DNA of 64,000 nt from Kitagawia praeruptora (GCA_037693485.1 CM075351.1:96118001-96182000); one strand, 5' to 3'. Counted from the stretch's first letter, positions 24,452 to 35,398 are shown. Notes: generated by a model not told the origin, from the letters alone. Translations and numbers: made by a program.

Positions 24452-25489
24452 ATGGATTTTCTAAATTACTATGGAGTTCAGCAGGTGGCTAGTGTTTGTG
24501 AGCTATGTGCGGGCGCACATGAGACGTATCAGTGCTGGAGCAACCAAGGTGGTATTCAACAGCCTCAGCCATGTGAGCAGTATTTTGGCGTTCATGATCC
24601 ATCACAATATTGTTACTACGGAGGAGTTGATCCATATGTCACTTATGAAGAACAACCATATTTTCAATACTATCCTCAACAATACCAGCAAGATGTTCCA
24701 GATATGTCATATGTCTTTGGTAGTGAAGAGTTTCAACATCAGCAACCTACTCCTACTTTTCAGTCAGATGATGATTTGAAGGAGATTAGGGAGGAGATTA
24801 GGATGCTTGCAGAGAATAATGAGAAGCTTATCAAATCTATGGGGACATTAGCTGCTCAAGTTTTGAGAGTCTTGGAACAAGAGAAACAACAATTCATACA
24901 AGAGGCAATTCCAGAAAATAATAGTGACTTGGAGCAAGGTACTGCATGCTTAATTGAAGAAGACAAATTCCAAGAGGAGGAGAGTGTTCATAAGCCATGT
25001 GAGGAATTTGATCAAGCTAGTGAGGTGGATGATTTGGAAAGGGCACTATTTGAGACAGACACTGATGAGCTACGCAAATTTCAAGAATTGTATTGTGCGA
25101 ATCAAGAAGACACTGTTGGGCTACGCAAATTTCAAGAATTGGTATGTGCGAACCAAGAGGTTGATGATCATGAGAAAGATGCAGGTCTTCTACTTGTCTC
25201 AGAATTTAAAGATGGAGGTAGCGCATTAGAGCCAATGGAGGAAGTTCTCGTTGAGGAACCAAAGGCTTCAGCAATTTACATTTACCCTCCTCCATTATAT
25301 TCGAGTGAAGCCCGCGAGTGTGTGTTGTTTTACAAATTGACAGATTTTGGTTCAACAGACGAAGGCATTGGAATTGGTTATAGCTGTTATACGAATAGGC
25401 CAAGCGAGGAGAAGGAGCAAAAAGTGTGTCGCCGAGATGATGATGAAGTATTGCGAAGAGAGGACCAGGCGAACTATTATCATCCTTAA
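24452..25489 (+). CDS. E2 single ORF: gag-knuckle fragment fused to an acidic/Gln-rich protein (345 aa)
   Basis: The first about 25 residues (NYYGVQQVASVCELCAGAHE) match E4 gag around its CX2CX3HX4C knuckle; the capsid part is missing. Then come a Gln/Tyr-rich segment (YFQYYPQQYQQDVPD), a helical coiled-coil-like segment (LKEIREEIRMLAENNEKLIKSMG, about residues 108-130), an acidic part, a tandem repeat with LRKFQELYCANQE and LRKFQELVCANQE, and a basic C-terminus. The frame is fully open in an element that has lost all enzymes. ATG 24452 is chosen because the open frame upstream has no ATG. The protein beyond the knuckle is not recognised; a role in binding its own RNA is only inference. Confidence 0.7.
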   Translation: MDFLNYYGVQQVASVCELCAGAHETYQCWSNQGGIQQPQPCEQYFGVHDPSQYCYYGGVDPYVTYEEQPYFQYYPQQYQQDVPDMSYVFGSEEFQHQQPTPTFQSDDDLKEIREEIRMLAENNEKLIKSMGTLAAQVLRVLEQEKQQFIQEAIPENNSDLEQGTACLIEEDKFQEEESVHKPCEEFDQASEVDDLERALFETDTDELRKFQELYCANQEDTVGLRKFQELVCANQEVDDHEKDAGLLLVSEFKDGGSALEPMEEVLVEEPKASAIYIYPPPLYSSEARECVLFYKLTDFGSTDEGIGIGYSCYTNRPSEEKEQKVCRRDDDEVLRREDQANYYHP

Positions 25490-25502
25490 TGCAAACTTGG
25501 AA

Positions 25503-25554
25503 GTAACGTCAAGCTATTGACGTTAAAGAAGCGCTTCGTGGGAGGCAACCCATG
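25503..25554 (+). other. Conserved post-ORF hairpin block of E2
   Basis: Directly after the stop: a perfect stem CGTCAA / TTGACG (25507-25522) and then AGCGCTTCGTGGGAGGCAAC up to CCATG, with a second TGGG/CCCA stem. The same block follows the main ORF in E3 (30046-30095) and E4 (60444-60493), so it is a shared cis element. Confidence 0.7.
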
Positions 25555-25678
25555 CCATTAGTGTAGGAAAAAAAAATTGAGTGTTGTATGAAAAAAAAAA
25601 AAAAAAAAAAGTAGTAATGTTTTATGAAAAAAAAAAAAAAAAAGATGAACAGTGAAATTTCGCGCAGACTGCACCCCT

Positions 25679-25842
25679 GTAACGCAGGTTGCGCCTGCGT
25701 TACTGCTTTCAGGGCAGTTTGCGCCCGTGTAACGCAGGTTGCGCCTGCGTTACCAGCCCATATTCTCCCTAACACGCAGGTTGCTCCTGCGTGTCACCAT
25801 CTGCCGCGCCCAGCGCCCTGAAACGCAGCCTCTGCCTGCGTT
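25679..25842 (+). repeat. Array of four GC-rich hairpin modules in E2
   Basis: Modules at 25679-25703, 25729-25753, 25772-25794 and 25822-25842. The first two are perfect 10-bp stems GTAACGCAGG / CCTGCGTTAC around a 5-base loop; the third is ACACGCAGG / CCTGCGTGT; the fourth is AACGCAG / CTGCGTT. They lie right after an A-tract (25590-25643), the position where E4 has its GCGCGGGCGCGC modules. Confidence 0.82.
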
Positions 25843-27898
25843 ATACCCCTGTTCTGCCCAGAATATTTTCCGAAAATCAGTGTTTTTACCTCTAAAATTC
25901 CCTCAAATTCTATCCTAACTCAATTTTCTTCAATTCTAAATTCCTATATCTATCCCACATCAAATCCTAACCTCTCCAAATCTCTCCTACACTCTAAATT
26001 TTTAAATCCCATCTATCCATCATCTTATATATATACACACATATCCATACAAATCCAATTCCTCTTCTATTTATTTAAATCTCCAAAAATTCAATTCTAA
26101 AGAGGAATTAATTGCAAGTTCACCTCTCCAATTCGTAGTGGGTTTATTTCTTCTCTCAAATTTTATTTTGATTACGAATTTGTGTTCTTGTAAATTGGGA
26201 TTTGTATTATTCTTGATATTTTGGGGTATTTTTGGTGTGTTATTGCTTGGTAATTTTTGGTGGAGCTTCTTGTGAGTTGGGTATTGATTCTTTTGGCTCG
26301 TAAGCATGGGAGAGATAGTGCTAATGTTGGGAAATTTTCGTTTTCGACGGTGGAGGTTAAATTTAATTGGTTGTTTGAGGCCAAGTTCTAAGGAAAGGGG
26401 ATTTTTGCGAGAAAAAAAATTGTTGGGTATGCTTCGGCGTTCAGGTATGTTTTCTACTATCCCTTGTATTTACTTCCATTCAATGCGGACATGGAATATT
26501 TTAAGTTTGGGGGTGGTTTGGGGGATTAGTAGTTGTATATATTGTTGTATTTTGTGTTCATATAGGATATCATGTTTGCATAGTAGTGATAATTCATGCA
26601 TGATTGTTATGTTCGTATTATCTACGTGTGTTCATATAGGACATTTTGTGTTATTTTCGTATACCATGTGAGTTTTCATTTAGTTGCATTTTCATGGCAT
26701 GCATATTTCATGATCCCTTAGGACGAGCTGATTCTGATTGATAGGTGGATGTTGATTTGGGTGTGATGATGATGAGTAGAGGGCTGATTTATAGTTTCTA
26801 TGAAATTGACTTGCATGTTACGGGAACAAAATTTATTACACAGTCTCATTGGGGTGCTTTTGGGCTAGGTTAAGGTCATGTCTGTGAGATGTTTTGAGAT
26901 TTAATCACTTGTTTATATTTAGAATTTTCGTTATTCCCTTTATAGCGTAGGAACATTAAAGTCTAAGTTTGGGGGAAACCAGGAATTTTCATGCTAGTTG
27001 TTCATAATTGTTAATAATGGCTAGGCGTCAAATGGCTATTAGCCGGCTCATATTTATATGAGTAGTCTAGGGTTGGAAATGAGAAAGGCTCATTCCAGAT
27101 TGCAGAAAAAGAAAAAAAAAGAAAAAAAAAAAAAAAAAAAAAAAAAAAGAGTCAATAAGTTATTTGTTTATATGCAAAATTAACCAGAGTGAGCTCTTTA
27201 ATAGTCGAGTAATTAAGTCTGAGGGGACTTAGTCCTAGTAACCTAAAGCCCTTGTGGTTTGGGATTGCTGACCTAACACTCGCTACATGGGTATTATTGT
27301 ATAAGCCTTTTGGGGTCTCATTCATTGCACGGTTAAATAAGCATGCGTATTGTATATTCTATTATGTGTCATAGTAATAAAGCATGAGTTTCTGTCTACC
27401 TTGGATAAGGGTGGAGGTGTTCCTAGGTTATGGAGTGTCTACAGTCTATTCTGATTATAAACCTGTGATTGTCTTGACGGAAAGCATGTATGATTTTTGA
27501 CCTAGTTTTGGGAGTATTTCTGATGAGCATCGCACACACGCACGTTTCTGTTCATGTATTTGTTAGTATACGGGGATTTAGTCGAGCTCTGCTTGGATTT
27601 GTTACATTCATTGAGATATTTGCTTGTTAGTTGGTTTTGGTGAGTTTGAAGGGGATCTTGCATTTTTCATATTAGTTGCATTCATGCATTGCATTGCATT
27701 AGGTTAAATGGATTTTGTGGGTACATTCGCTATAGGCCCTCACGAGACCTTACTCGTCCACTATGGCTGCCTAGGGGTTTAAAGGGCTTGTTGCATATGC
27801 CAAATGCAACCGTGATCACCTACGGAAGTGGTACTAGTTAGTTAGTTAGTTGTAATTGTTTATGCTTGAGGACAAGCATTGGTTTAAGTTTGGGGGTG
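25843..27898 (+). other. 3' untranslated region of E2 with polypurine tracts
   Basis: The 26440-27898 part is highly similar to E3 30100-31553 and E4 62178-63600. The second ORF of E4 is missing; only a short non-homologous frame (26306-26671) occupies its place. Three AAGTTTGGGGG tracts occur at 26503, 26965 and 27886; the last (27886-27898) directly precedes the 3' LTR and is the priming tract. A long A-rich tract (27104-27150) sits at the same place as in E3 and E4. Confidence 0.82.
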
Positions 27899-29268
27899 TG
27901 ATAAGTGGATTTATATCCACTTGGAACATTCTAAATCGGCTTAAATTGATTGTCTTGGGCTCAAGTTTCTTGTAGTTTTGATGTGTTTTGTTTAGTTGTG
28001 CAGATTTACAAGGATGTTGATTATGGTGGATGTTTTTGTCATTTTTGGAGATTTAATTTATTAAAATTCGGATTTATTGGGCTGCACGCGTGAGATTCAC
28101 TGTTTGGGCCATATCTTGAGTTCTATAAGTCTGTTTTCAGCCCGTAAGTAGTCCACGCGAAGATAACGAGATTCTCTATCATTCTAAGGTGGTCCAGAAG
28201 CCCAATTACATCTGTAACGGCTCTGGAAAACAGAAGAAATGTCAGCTACGAATTTCCCTTAAAAAACAAAATCAGTTTAGGAAACGTATCTTGCAGAAAT
28301 TCTATTATAATTCTGTTTTGGTATTTTCTTGCTGGGCAAGATGTCCAGAGCCTATATAAACACATCCAACCCTTGTAAATTAGATAATTAAGATTATCAT
28401 CATTAGGAGTAGAACTATTACATATCAATTACTTAGGTTTATTTGTATATTTTCATACTTTGTTTTTATCATGGTTTCATCAGATCCCATGATGACGAGA
28501 GGTTCAATTATGAACTAATCGTTGTCATGGGATTCTAACGGATTTATTTATGGAGCTTTAGTATCTTGATTGCTTTAAAGATCTGTGTGTGGTGTAAATC
28601 TGATATCCTCGTATGGTTATGCTTAATTGATAGATGCGTCATGAACATCTAATTTGTTAATCTCTTGTGAAGTGAAAGTGGATCTTGAGATTTAGAACTT
28701 GCCATGCTAGCATAGGTTCATAATTGTTATCAATATGATTGTGGTGTGAGATGAAAATACTTATACTGCCCTGTGTGATCTTTATGGATAATTTGTTCTT
28801 CAACCGTTATGTTTTCAAATCTTATAGAGATGTAGGGTCTAAGCATAATTGGTGTCTATTCATCTTCTATCTCTTTTGTGGATGTATGTTTAGTTTGGTA
28901 TACGTATACTGAGAAGTAGTGTGTACTTGTTTCGTGTTATCCGATCAGATATCATAACCATTGCATATAGTGATTAAAGGCGTCAGATCTAAGCAAAGTA
29001 TTTAATGAAGTTAGGATTCCATGGTTTCTCTTGTAGAAGTAATTCGATTCCAATTCTCGTTAGTTAGTTAATTCTTAGTTGTTAGTTTACTTCTTAGTTA
29101 ATTTAGTTTATAAAACCCATTATTGTTAATTGTCTTAGCAGTGCATAATAACCATACATTGTTGCATAGGTACAATACTGAATTAAAAACCAGATCTCTG
29201 TGGGAACGAACTTGACTTATATCTATATTACTTGTGACCACGTGCGCTTGCGTGATTTTGTGTTAACA
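27899..29268 (+). repeat. 3' LTR of E2 (1370 bp)
   Basis: Direct repeat of 22921-24290 at offset 4978, ending GTGTTAACA before the second GTCTA target copy. Confidence 0.94.
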
Positions 29269-30032
29269 GTCTACCGGAGCCAAAGCCAACTAACATCTCT
29301 TTGTAGTTGGCTGATCGATCTATCACTTATCTGAGGGGTATAATAGAAGATGTCTTGGTGAAAGTTGATAAGCTCATATTTCCTGCCGATTTTGTGATTC
29401 TAGATTTCGAAGAAGACAAGAAGATTCCTATAATCTTGGGAAGGCATTTTCTAGCTACGGGTCATACTTTGATCGATGTGCAAAAAGGAGAGCTTACAAT
29501 GAGGGTGCAAGATCAGAATGTCACCTTTAATGTGTTCAAGGCCATGAAATTTCCGACAGAGGATGAAGAGTGTTGCAGTGTGGAAATGGTTGATACGGGT
29601 CAGAGAAAGAAGTTTGATCAATTGTTGAGCGAAAAGTCGGACACTCATATGCTAAAGCATCACATCAGTGATTCCATTGACAGTTCTTCAGTTCGAGATC
29701 TCTCGAATGTTAAGCTTGGAAAACTTCCATCCCATTTGAGGTATGTCCTTTTGAATGATGAGTTAGTGATTTTTGAAGAGGGTCACGATAATGTGTTAAG
29801 AAGGTGGATAGTTGATGATGCGGTAGAAGAGTGTGTGGTTCAGTCAACTGAAAGGGATAAACACCTTAGAGGTGTGAGAAAGAAGAAGAAACAGAAAAAA
29901 TCGATTGGAGGAAGAGTCAAAGTGAAGTTTGATTTAGAAAAGATGTGGGAAGATAGCAAGAAGGTTGTCAAACAATGGGTGAATGGTTCTTCTGCTAAGG
30001 ACAAGTCGAATGCGATCTTCGAGCCACCATGA
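29269..30032 (+). pseudogene. E3 (part 2): protease remainder joined to a non-pol tail
   Basis: Continues the protease of 22091-22920: PEPKPTNISL, TAG at 29304-29306, then LADRSITYLRGIIEDVLVKV, FPADFVILDFEEDKKIPIIL and NVTFNVFKAMKFP, close to E4. After about residue 95 of the open part it leaves E4: a short match (KLPSHLRYVLL) and then an unrecognised basic/acidic tail (RGVRKKKKQKKSIGG...DLEKMWEDSKKVVKQWV). RT, RNase H and integrase are absent, so E3 was probably non-autonomous before it decayed. The unrecognised tail keeps an open frame of 241 codons. Confidence 0.85.
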
Positions 30033-30045
30033 TTTGAATCACATT

Positions 30046-31553
30046 TGTCCGGCTAAATGACGTTAACGACAGCGCTTCATGGGAGGCAACCCATGTGTTT
30101 CGGTATTTTTAGGTATGTTTCCTACTATCCTTTGTATTTACTTCCATTCAATGCGGACATTGAATCTTTTAAGTTTGGGGGTGGTTTGAGGGATTAGTAG
30201 TTGTTGTATTATGTGTTCATGTAGGATTTCATGTTTTGCATATTAGTAGTAGTAAATTATGCATTTATGTTCGTGTTATCTACGTGTGTTTCATATAGGA
30301 CATTCTGTTATTTTTGTTTGTTTTACCATGTGAGTTTATTTAGTTGCATTTTCATGGCATGCATTTTTCATGATCCCTTAGGACGAGCTGATTCTGATTG
30401 ATAGGTAGATGTTTAATTGAGTGTGGTGATGATGAGTAGAGGGCTGATTTATAGTTCCTAGGAATTGACTTGCATGTTACGGGAACAAAACTAATTACAC
30501 AGTCTTATTGGGTGCTTTTGGGCTAGGTTAGGGTCATGCCTGTTGGATGTTTTGAGATTTAATCACTTGTTTATTCTTAGAATTTTCGTTATTCCCTTGA
30601 TGGCGTAGGAGCACTAAAGTCTAAGTTTGGGGGAAACCAGGGATTTCATGCTAGTTGTTAATAATTGTTAAATAATGGCTAGGTGTCAAATGGCTAGTAG
30701 CCAGCTCATATTTATATGAGTAGTCTAGGGTTGGAATTGAGAATTCTCATTCCAGATTGCATGAAAAAAAAATCAGAGAAAAAAAAAGAAAAAAAAAAGA
30801 AAAGAAAAAAAAAGAGTCAAATTTTTATATGCAAAATTAACCACGAGTGAGCTCTTTAATACTCGAGTAATTAAGTCTGAGGGGATTTAGTCCTAGTAAC
30901 CTAAAGCCCTTGTGGTTTGGGATTGCTGACCTAACACTCGCTACATGGGTATTATTGTATAAGCCTTTTGGGATCTCATTCATTGCACGGTTAAATAAGC
31001 ATGCGTATTATGTGTAGTGTCATAGTTTAGTAATAAAGCATGAGTTTCTGTCTACCTTGGATAAGGGTGGAGGTGTTCTTAGGTTATGGAGTGTCTACAG
31101 TCTATTCTAGTTATAAACCCGTGATTGTCTTGGCGGAAAGCATGTATGATTTTTGACCTAGTGTTGGGAGTATTTCTGATGAGCATTGCACACACGCATG
31201 TTTCTGTTCATGTATTGTTAGTATACGGGGACTTAGTCGAGCTCTATTTGGATTTAGTTGCATTCTTTGAGATATTTGCTTGTTAGTTGGTTTTGGTGAG
31301 TTTGAAGGGGATCTTGCATTTTTCATATAGTTGCATTCATGCATTGCATTGCATTAGGTTAAATGGATTTTGTGGGTACATTCACTATAGGTCCTCACGA
31401 GACCTTACTCGTCCACTAGGGCTGCCTGGGGGTTTAAAGGGCTTGTTGCATATGCCAAATGCAGCCGTGATCACCTACGGAAGTGGTACTAGTTAGTTGT
31501 ATATAGTTTTTTTTTTATGCTCGAGGACAAGCATCGGTTCAAGTTTGGGGGTG
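30046..31553 (+). other. 3' untranslated region of E3
   Basis: Begins with the conserved hairpin block (GCGCTTCATGGGAGGCAACC), then the 1.4-kb block shared with E2 and E4. AAGTTTGGGGG tracts lie at 30171, 30623 and 31541; 31541-31553 is the priming tract. An A-rich tract lies at about 30762-30815. No second ORF is present. Confidence 0.82.
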
Positions 31554-33156
31554 TGATAAGTGGATTTATATCCACTTGGATCATTCCATTTCGGCTTAAA
31601 TTGGTGTCTTGTATCTCGAGTATTGGTGTGTTTTGATTTGTTTTTGTGAGAATTTTTGCAGGGTGTATCTCTAAGTGAAAGGATGGAGTCTCCAATAGCT
31701 ATGAGGTGTTTTTAAACTTAAAGGAACAAGTGCCTTAAGTTGCAATTGAAAGTTGAGAAGAAACCAGCAAGAAAGCAGAAGTAAGTCTGTGTAGTGGCGC
31801 GGGCGCGCTCATAATAAGCTGTGCTAGCGCGCGGGCGCGGTGAAGGAATTTCAGAAATACAATGTGCGCGGGCGCGCGGGATTTGTACTGGTGGTGCGCA
31901 CGGGCGCGACCAGGTCTGACAGAAACTTAATGGAATTCGGTTTTAAAGAGGAAATTGCTGATTTTCTTTTCCTATTCAATAGGGAAGTTGTTTTAAACGA
32001 TTAGAAGCTTCTGGAATTCAATTTATACATGGGAATTGCAATTCTAATCCATTCAAGAATGGAAATTGCCGGAATTCTATCCTAATTCAAAGACGGTAAT
32101 TGCTTGGTTGAGGAGGCACTTGGGTCTATAAATACACACCTTAGGGCACATCAAAATCATCATATATACACCATAATTCGTTCAGAGCACGAGAGAGAGA
32201 AGCCAAGGCGAGGATTGTGACGACAAGAAGATCTAGACATAGTTTTCTTGTATTCCTTTGTTAGGCGTATCTTTTGGATGCTTGTTACTTTTCCGGATTT
32301 GTTCGCTAAACCTTATTCTATTATTGATTTATTCATCTTCATTATCTTGTTTAATACCATGCTTTCATATAATCCCATGGTGACGAAAGGTTCGATTATG
32401 AACTAATTGTTGTCATGGGATCCTAGTGGATTTATCTATGTAGCTTAGTAGTTTGCATGCCTTAAAGATTTATGTGTGGTGAATAATTGATATCCTCGTA
32501 TGGTTATGCTTAATTGATAGATACGTCGCGAACATCTAATTTTTTAATCTCTTGTGAAGTGAAAGTGGATCTTGAGATTTAGAACTTGCCATGCTAGCAT
32601 AGGTTCATAATTGTTTATCAATATGATTCGTGGTGTGAGATGAAAATACTTATACTACCCTGTGTGATCTTAATGGATAACCTGTTCTTCAACCGTTATG
32701 TTTTCAAATTCTATAGACATATAGGGTCTAAGCATAATTGGTGTCTATTCATCTTCTATCTCTTCTGTGGATGTATGTTTAGTTTGGTATGCGTATGTTG
32801 ACAGGTAGCGTATACTTGTTTCGTGTTATCCAATCAGATATCAAAACCATCACATGTATTGATTAAAGGCTGTAACTCTAAGTGAAGTAGATAATGAAAC
32901 TAGGATTCCATGTTTAATCTCATATAAGTAATTCGATTTTAATTCTTGTCAATTAGTTAATTCTTAGTTTTATAATTTGCATCTTAGTTTAAATTAGATA
33001 ATCAAACCCAAAATTGTTACTTTTCTTAGCAGTGAATTAAAACCATACATTGTTGCATAGGCATATTTACCGAGTAAAACTTAACCAGATCTTTGTGGAA
33101 CGAACTTTAATTGTATTACTTGTGACTACGTGCGCTTGCGTAATTATAGCATAACA
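31554..33156 (+). repeat. 3' LTR of E3 (1603 bp)
   Basis: TGATAAGTGG...GCATAACA, directly after the polypurine tract. It is related to E4's LTR throughout, including four GC modules (31796-31908), a TATAAATA at 32127-32134, and the shared 3' half. Its 5' partner lies left of the window beyond Y. The adjacent GTTGC (33157-33161) is the predicted target copy. Confidence 0.88.
31796..31908 (+). repeat. Four GCGCGGGCGCG modules in E3 LTR
   Basis: Modules begin at 31796, 31827, 31866 and 31896 (spacing 31, 39, 30). All contain CGGGCGCG; the last is CGCACGGGCGCG. They stand out sharply from the AT-rich surroundings and match the array in E4's LTR. Confidence 0.85.
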
Positions 33157-33540
33157 GTTGCTTTAGACCCTATACAGATGGGTACTTTGACATATTTGTC
33201 ATTATATGCTCCAGAAGGCATTATTAGTCCACAGAAATTAATTTGTGTTGCTTTTCTAAGAAAATATAATCATATTGTTTCGGTATGTATATATTATTAT
33301 CAATATAATTTTGCTTCAATTATTAACTAATATGATGATACTTTATTAACACTATAATCATTATTTGCAGGTTCATTTGATTGATAATTGTCCTATCCCA
33401 GAAATATATGGATTTTGATTCAGATTTCATGAAGATTCTATATAAGGATGGGATGATCCTCTCAAGACTAGGGTTGAGAACCGGAAATTGATACGTGGTT
33501 AGCTAAATGATTGTAATTTAGTAGAATACATTTGATAATT
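33157..33540 (+). pseudogene. Broken intron-containing gene fragment, possibly OTU-like
   Basis: An open stretch reads LDPIQMGTLTYLSLYAPEG...ICVAFLRKYNHIVS up to a donor GTATGT at about 33281; an acceptor TTTGCAG ends at about 33370, followed by VHLIDNCPIPEIYGF and then stops. The phrases resemble the C-terminal part of OTU-like cysteine protease domains carried by some plant Mutator-type elements, but this is recognition by eye and weak. Stops after the second exon show it is dead. E3 has inserted just upstream at 33156/33157. Confidence 0.35.
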
Positions 33541-34204
33541 ATTAATATTTTTTATTGTGTGTTTATATTAAATATTCTTATCGTCTTTATAATATATGTA
33601 ATTTATTTTATAATTTTAAATTAAAGCATGTTTTTTGCTATCAAGTAATTAATTAGTATCTTAAAATAAATAATTTTTAAAAACACACACTGATATAAAA
33701 TTAATTATTAATGAAAGTAACTTATATTATAATAGCTCACTTAAAAAAATAGTAATAACATGATATATATATTTTTTGAATTTTAAAATATAAAAATTTG
33801 TTTTAGAATACTAAAATAAGTACTACATCTTATAATAACTCATAATTGTATAATTGTAATAATCTATTTAAATATAAAATAAAAATTAATAAAAACAATA
33901 TAATTTATTGATTATTATATGTTACTGTAATGTTTGTTGTAGTAGTAACAGTTGTTAATGTGTATATATACGTGCACATGAAATCAATAAAATATTACAG
34001 GAATCCATGTTGAAACATCATTTATTAGGGTTTCAATCATTTAATACACGAAAGGGACATAAGGGACATAAGAGTAATATACTAGTCTACATTAAGTAAA
34101 GTTGATTTGCATTTAGCAATCATGAAAAAAAAAATAGACCTAAAGATCTCACTCTCACATGGCCACATGAACGTCTTTCGGAATGGATACGATTAACACG
34201 ATTC
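33541..34204. other. AT-rich intergenic sequence
   Basis: Very AT-rich with no open frame and no repeat structure that I recognise, apart from A/T runs. Confidence 0.6.
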
Positions 34205-34315
34205 GATATGAACGAACACCCATCATAGAACGATATGTAGAATTAATCTACAAAATCACTACGGATGGAGATACCACAACCTCTTTTTTCCCAACAAATC
34301 ATGTTTCATTTTAAA
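34205..34315 (+). repeat. Left half of a duplicated unit split by the Helitron
   Basis: Its end (GATACCACAACC, CCCAACAAATCATGTTTCAT) recurs at about 35768-35848. The unit resumes at 35661 (TTAACAAATATAAACATGAA), matching 35849 onward. The duplicated copy therefore preserves the pre-insertion site. Confidence 0.8.
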
Positions 34316-34321
34316 TCTATC

Positions 34322-34324
<3 letters not shown>

Positions 34325-34370
<46 letters not shown>
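34325..34370 (+). repeat. (TA)23 microsatellite at the Helitron 5' end
   Basis: Uninterrupted TA dinucleotides beginning nine bases inside the Helitron; probably an expansion of its AT-rich terminus. Confidence 0.95.
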
Positions 34371-34373
<3 letters not shown>

Positions 34374-34842
34374 CACCAACACAAGATAAAATTGTAAGAC
34401 TTTTTAATGCATTTGAAATGACTAATTTGTTCTCGTATCTAATTTTTTTTTAAAAAAATGTTGTTTGTGGGAATCGAACTTGAGTCTATCAAGTAAATCA
34501 TGCATTCTCTTATCACTGCACCACATTATCACATGTGTTTCAAAACAATACACCTAATATGTGAATGTCGTTTTAGAGTAGTACATTTTTCTAACTTCAA
34601 AATATATAAAAATAACTAGGGAGCTAAATTAAACTTAGGTTATATCTTTAAATTGCACATATTTATAATAGTTGAGCACAATATCGTGTGGCAGATATTT
34701 AAACGTGTAGGCATTTTAGTCAAGTCATTATATATATATATATACTAATTTTAGTTTATTACCATATATACTAGCCAATTCATTTTATATATAACTTTTA
34801 ATCTTTTGCATATAAATGTGTACCAACTATATTACTTGTACT

Positions 34843-35398
34843 TTGGGTTGTAAACGAACCGAGTCAAGTCGAATTTTAGTTTGTCCAGTTCGAGTTTTTT
34901 CTTAACAAGTTGAGCCAAACTCGATTACCTTATCGATCAATTTATGTTGTTTGAACTCGATTTCTTAAACAAACGAGTTGAGTTCGAGTTGTTCACAAAC
35001 ATTTCGACGAGTCGAGTTCGAGTTTGTCAATATTTTTTTTTCATTTAACGCTTCTTTTTCACTATTCAGTGCATTTTTCATGTTTAATTTTGTGAATGAT
35101 GAGGGATTATATGATTAGTCTATGATCTACATATTATTATATATTTGTATTATTGTATTGTAGTATATTATTTATGTTATAATATAATATTTTTTTTATG
35201 TATATAGCTTATCGAGTCGAGTTCGAGTCGCGTTTAACGATTTGAGTCGAGTTCGAGTCGAACACTTATAAACTAGGATCGTCTCGAACAATTTATCGAA
35301 CATAATTTTTTGTTCGAACTCGAACTCAATTTCTTATCGAGTCGAGCTTAACGAGTCGAGTCGAGCTTAACAAGTAGTTTGGTTCGTTTACAGCCCTA
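34843..35398 (+). mobile_element. hAT-like MITE (556 bp)
   Basis: Terminal inverted repeats: TTGGGTTGTAAACGAACC at the left, and TAGGGCTGTAAACGAACC (reverse complement) at the right. Flanking 8-bp duplications are CTTGTACT (34835-34842) and CTTATACT (35399-35406), one mismatch, as expected for hAT. The interior is rich in GAGTCGAG/CTCGAACTC sub-terminal repeats. No transposase is encoded. Confidence 0.82.

Larger units (their letters stand above)
22921..29268 (+). mobile_element. E2: complete non-autonomous Athila-like retrotransposon (6348 bp)
   Basis: Matching 1370-bp LTRs (22921-24290; 27899-29268), a tRNA-Asp primer site, a polypurine tract, and a perfect 5-bp target duplication GTCTA (22916-22920; 29269-29273). 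The interrupted E3 protease reads on across the insertion. I see about nine differences between the LTRs, roughly 99.3% identity, so it is young. There is no protease, RT, RNase H or integrase; only one ORF remains. Confidence 0.95.

Noticed and set aside
25679..25842. Evenly spaced palindromic repeats as a CRISPR array
   Set aside because: Plant nuclear DNA, only four diverged units, short spacers, inside a retrotransposon.
31866..31880. GC modules as a CpG island of a host gene
   Set aside because: They are short, repeat within retrotransposon LTRs and recur in E4; no adjoining gene.
34325..34370. (TA)n as a promoter
   Set aside because: Simple dinucleotide expansion at a Helitron end with no gene downstream.
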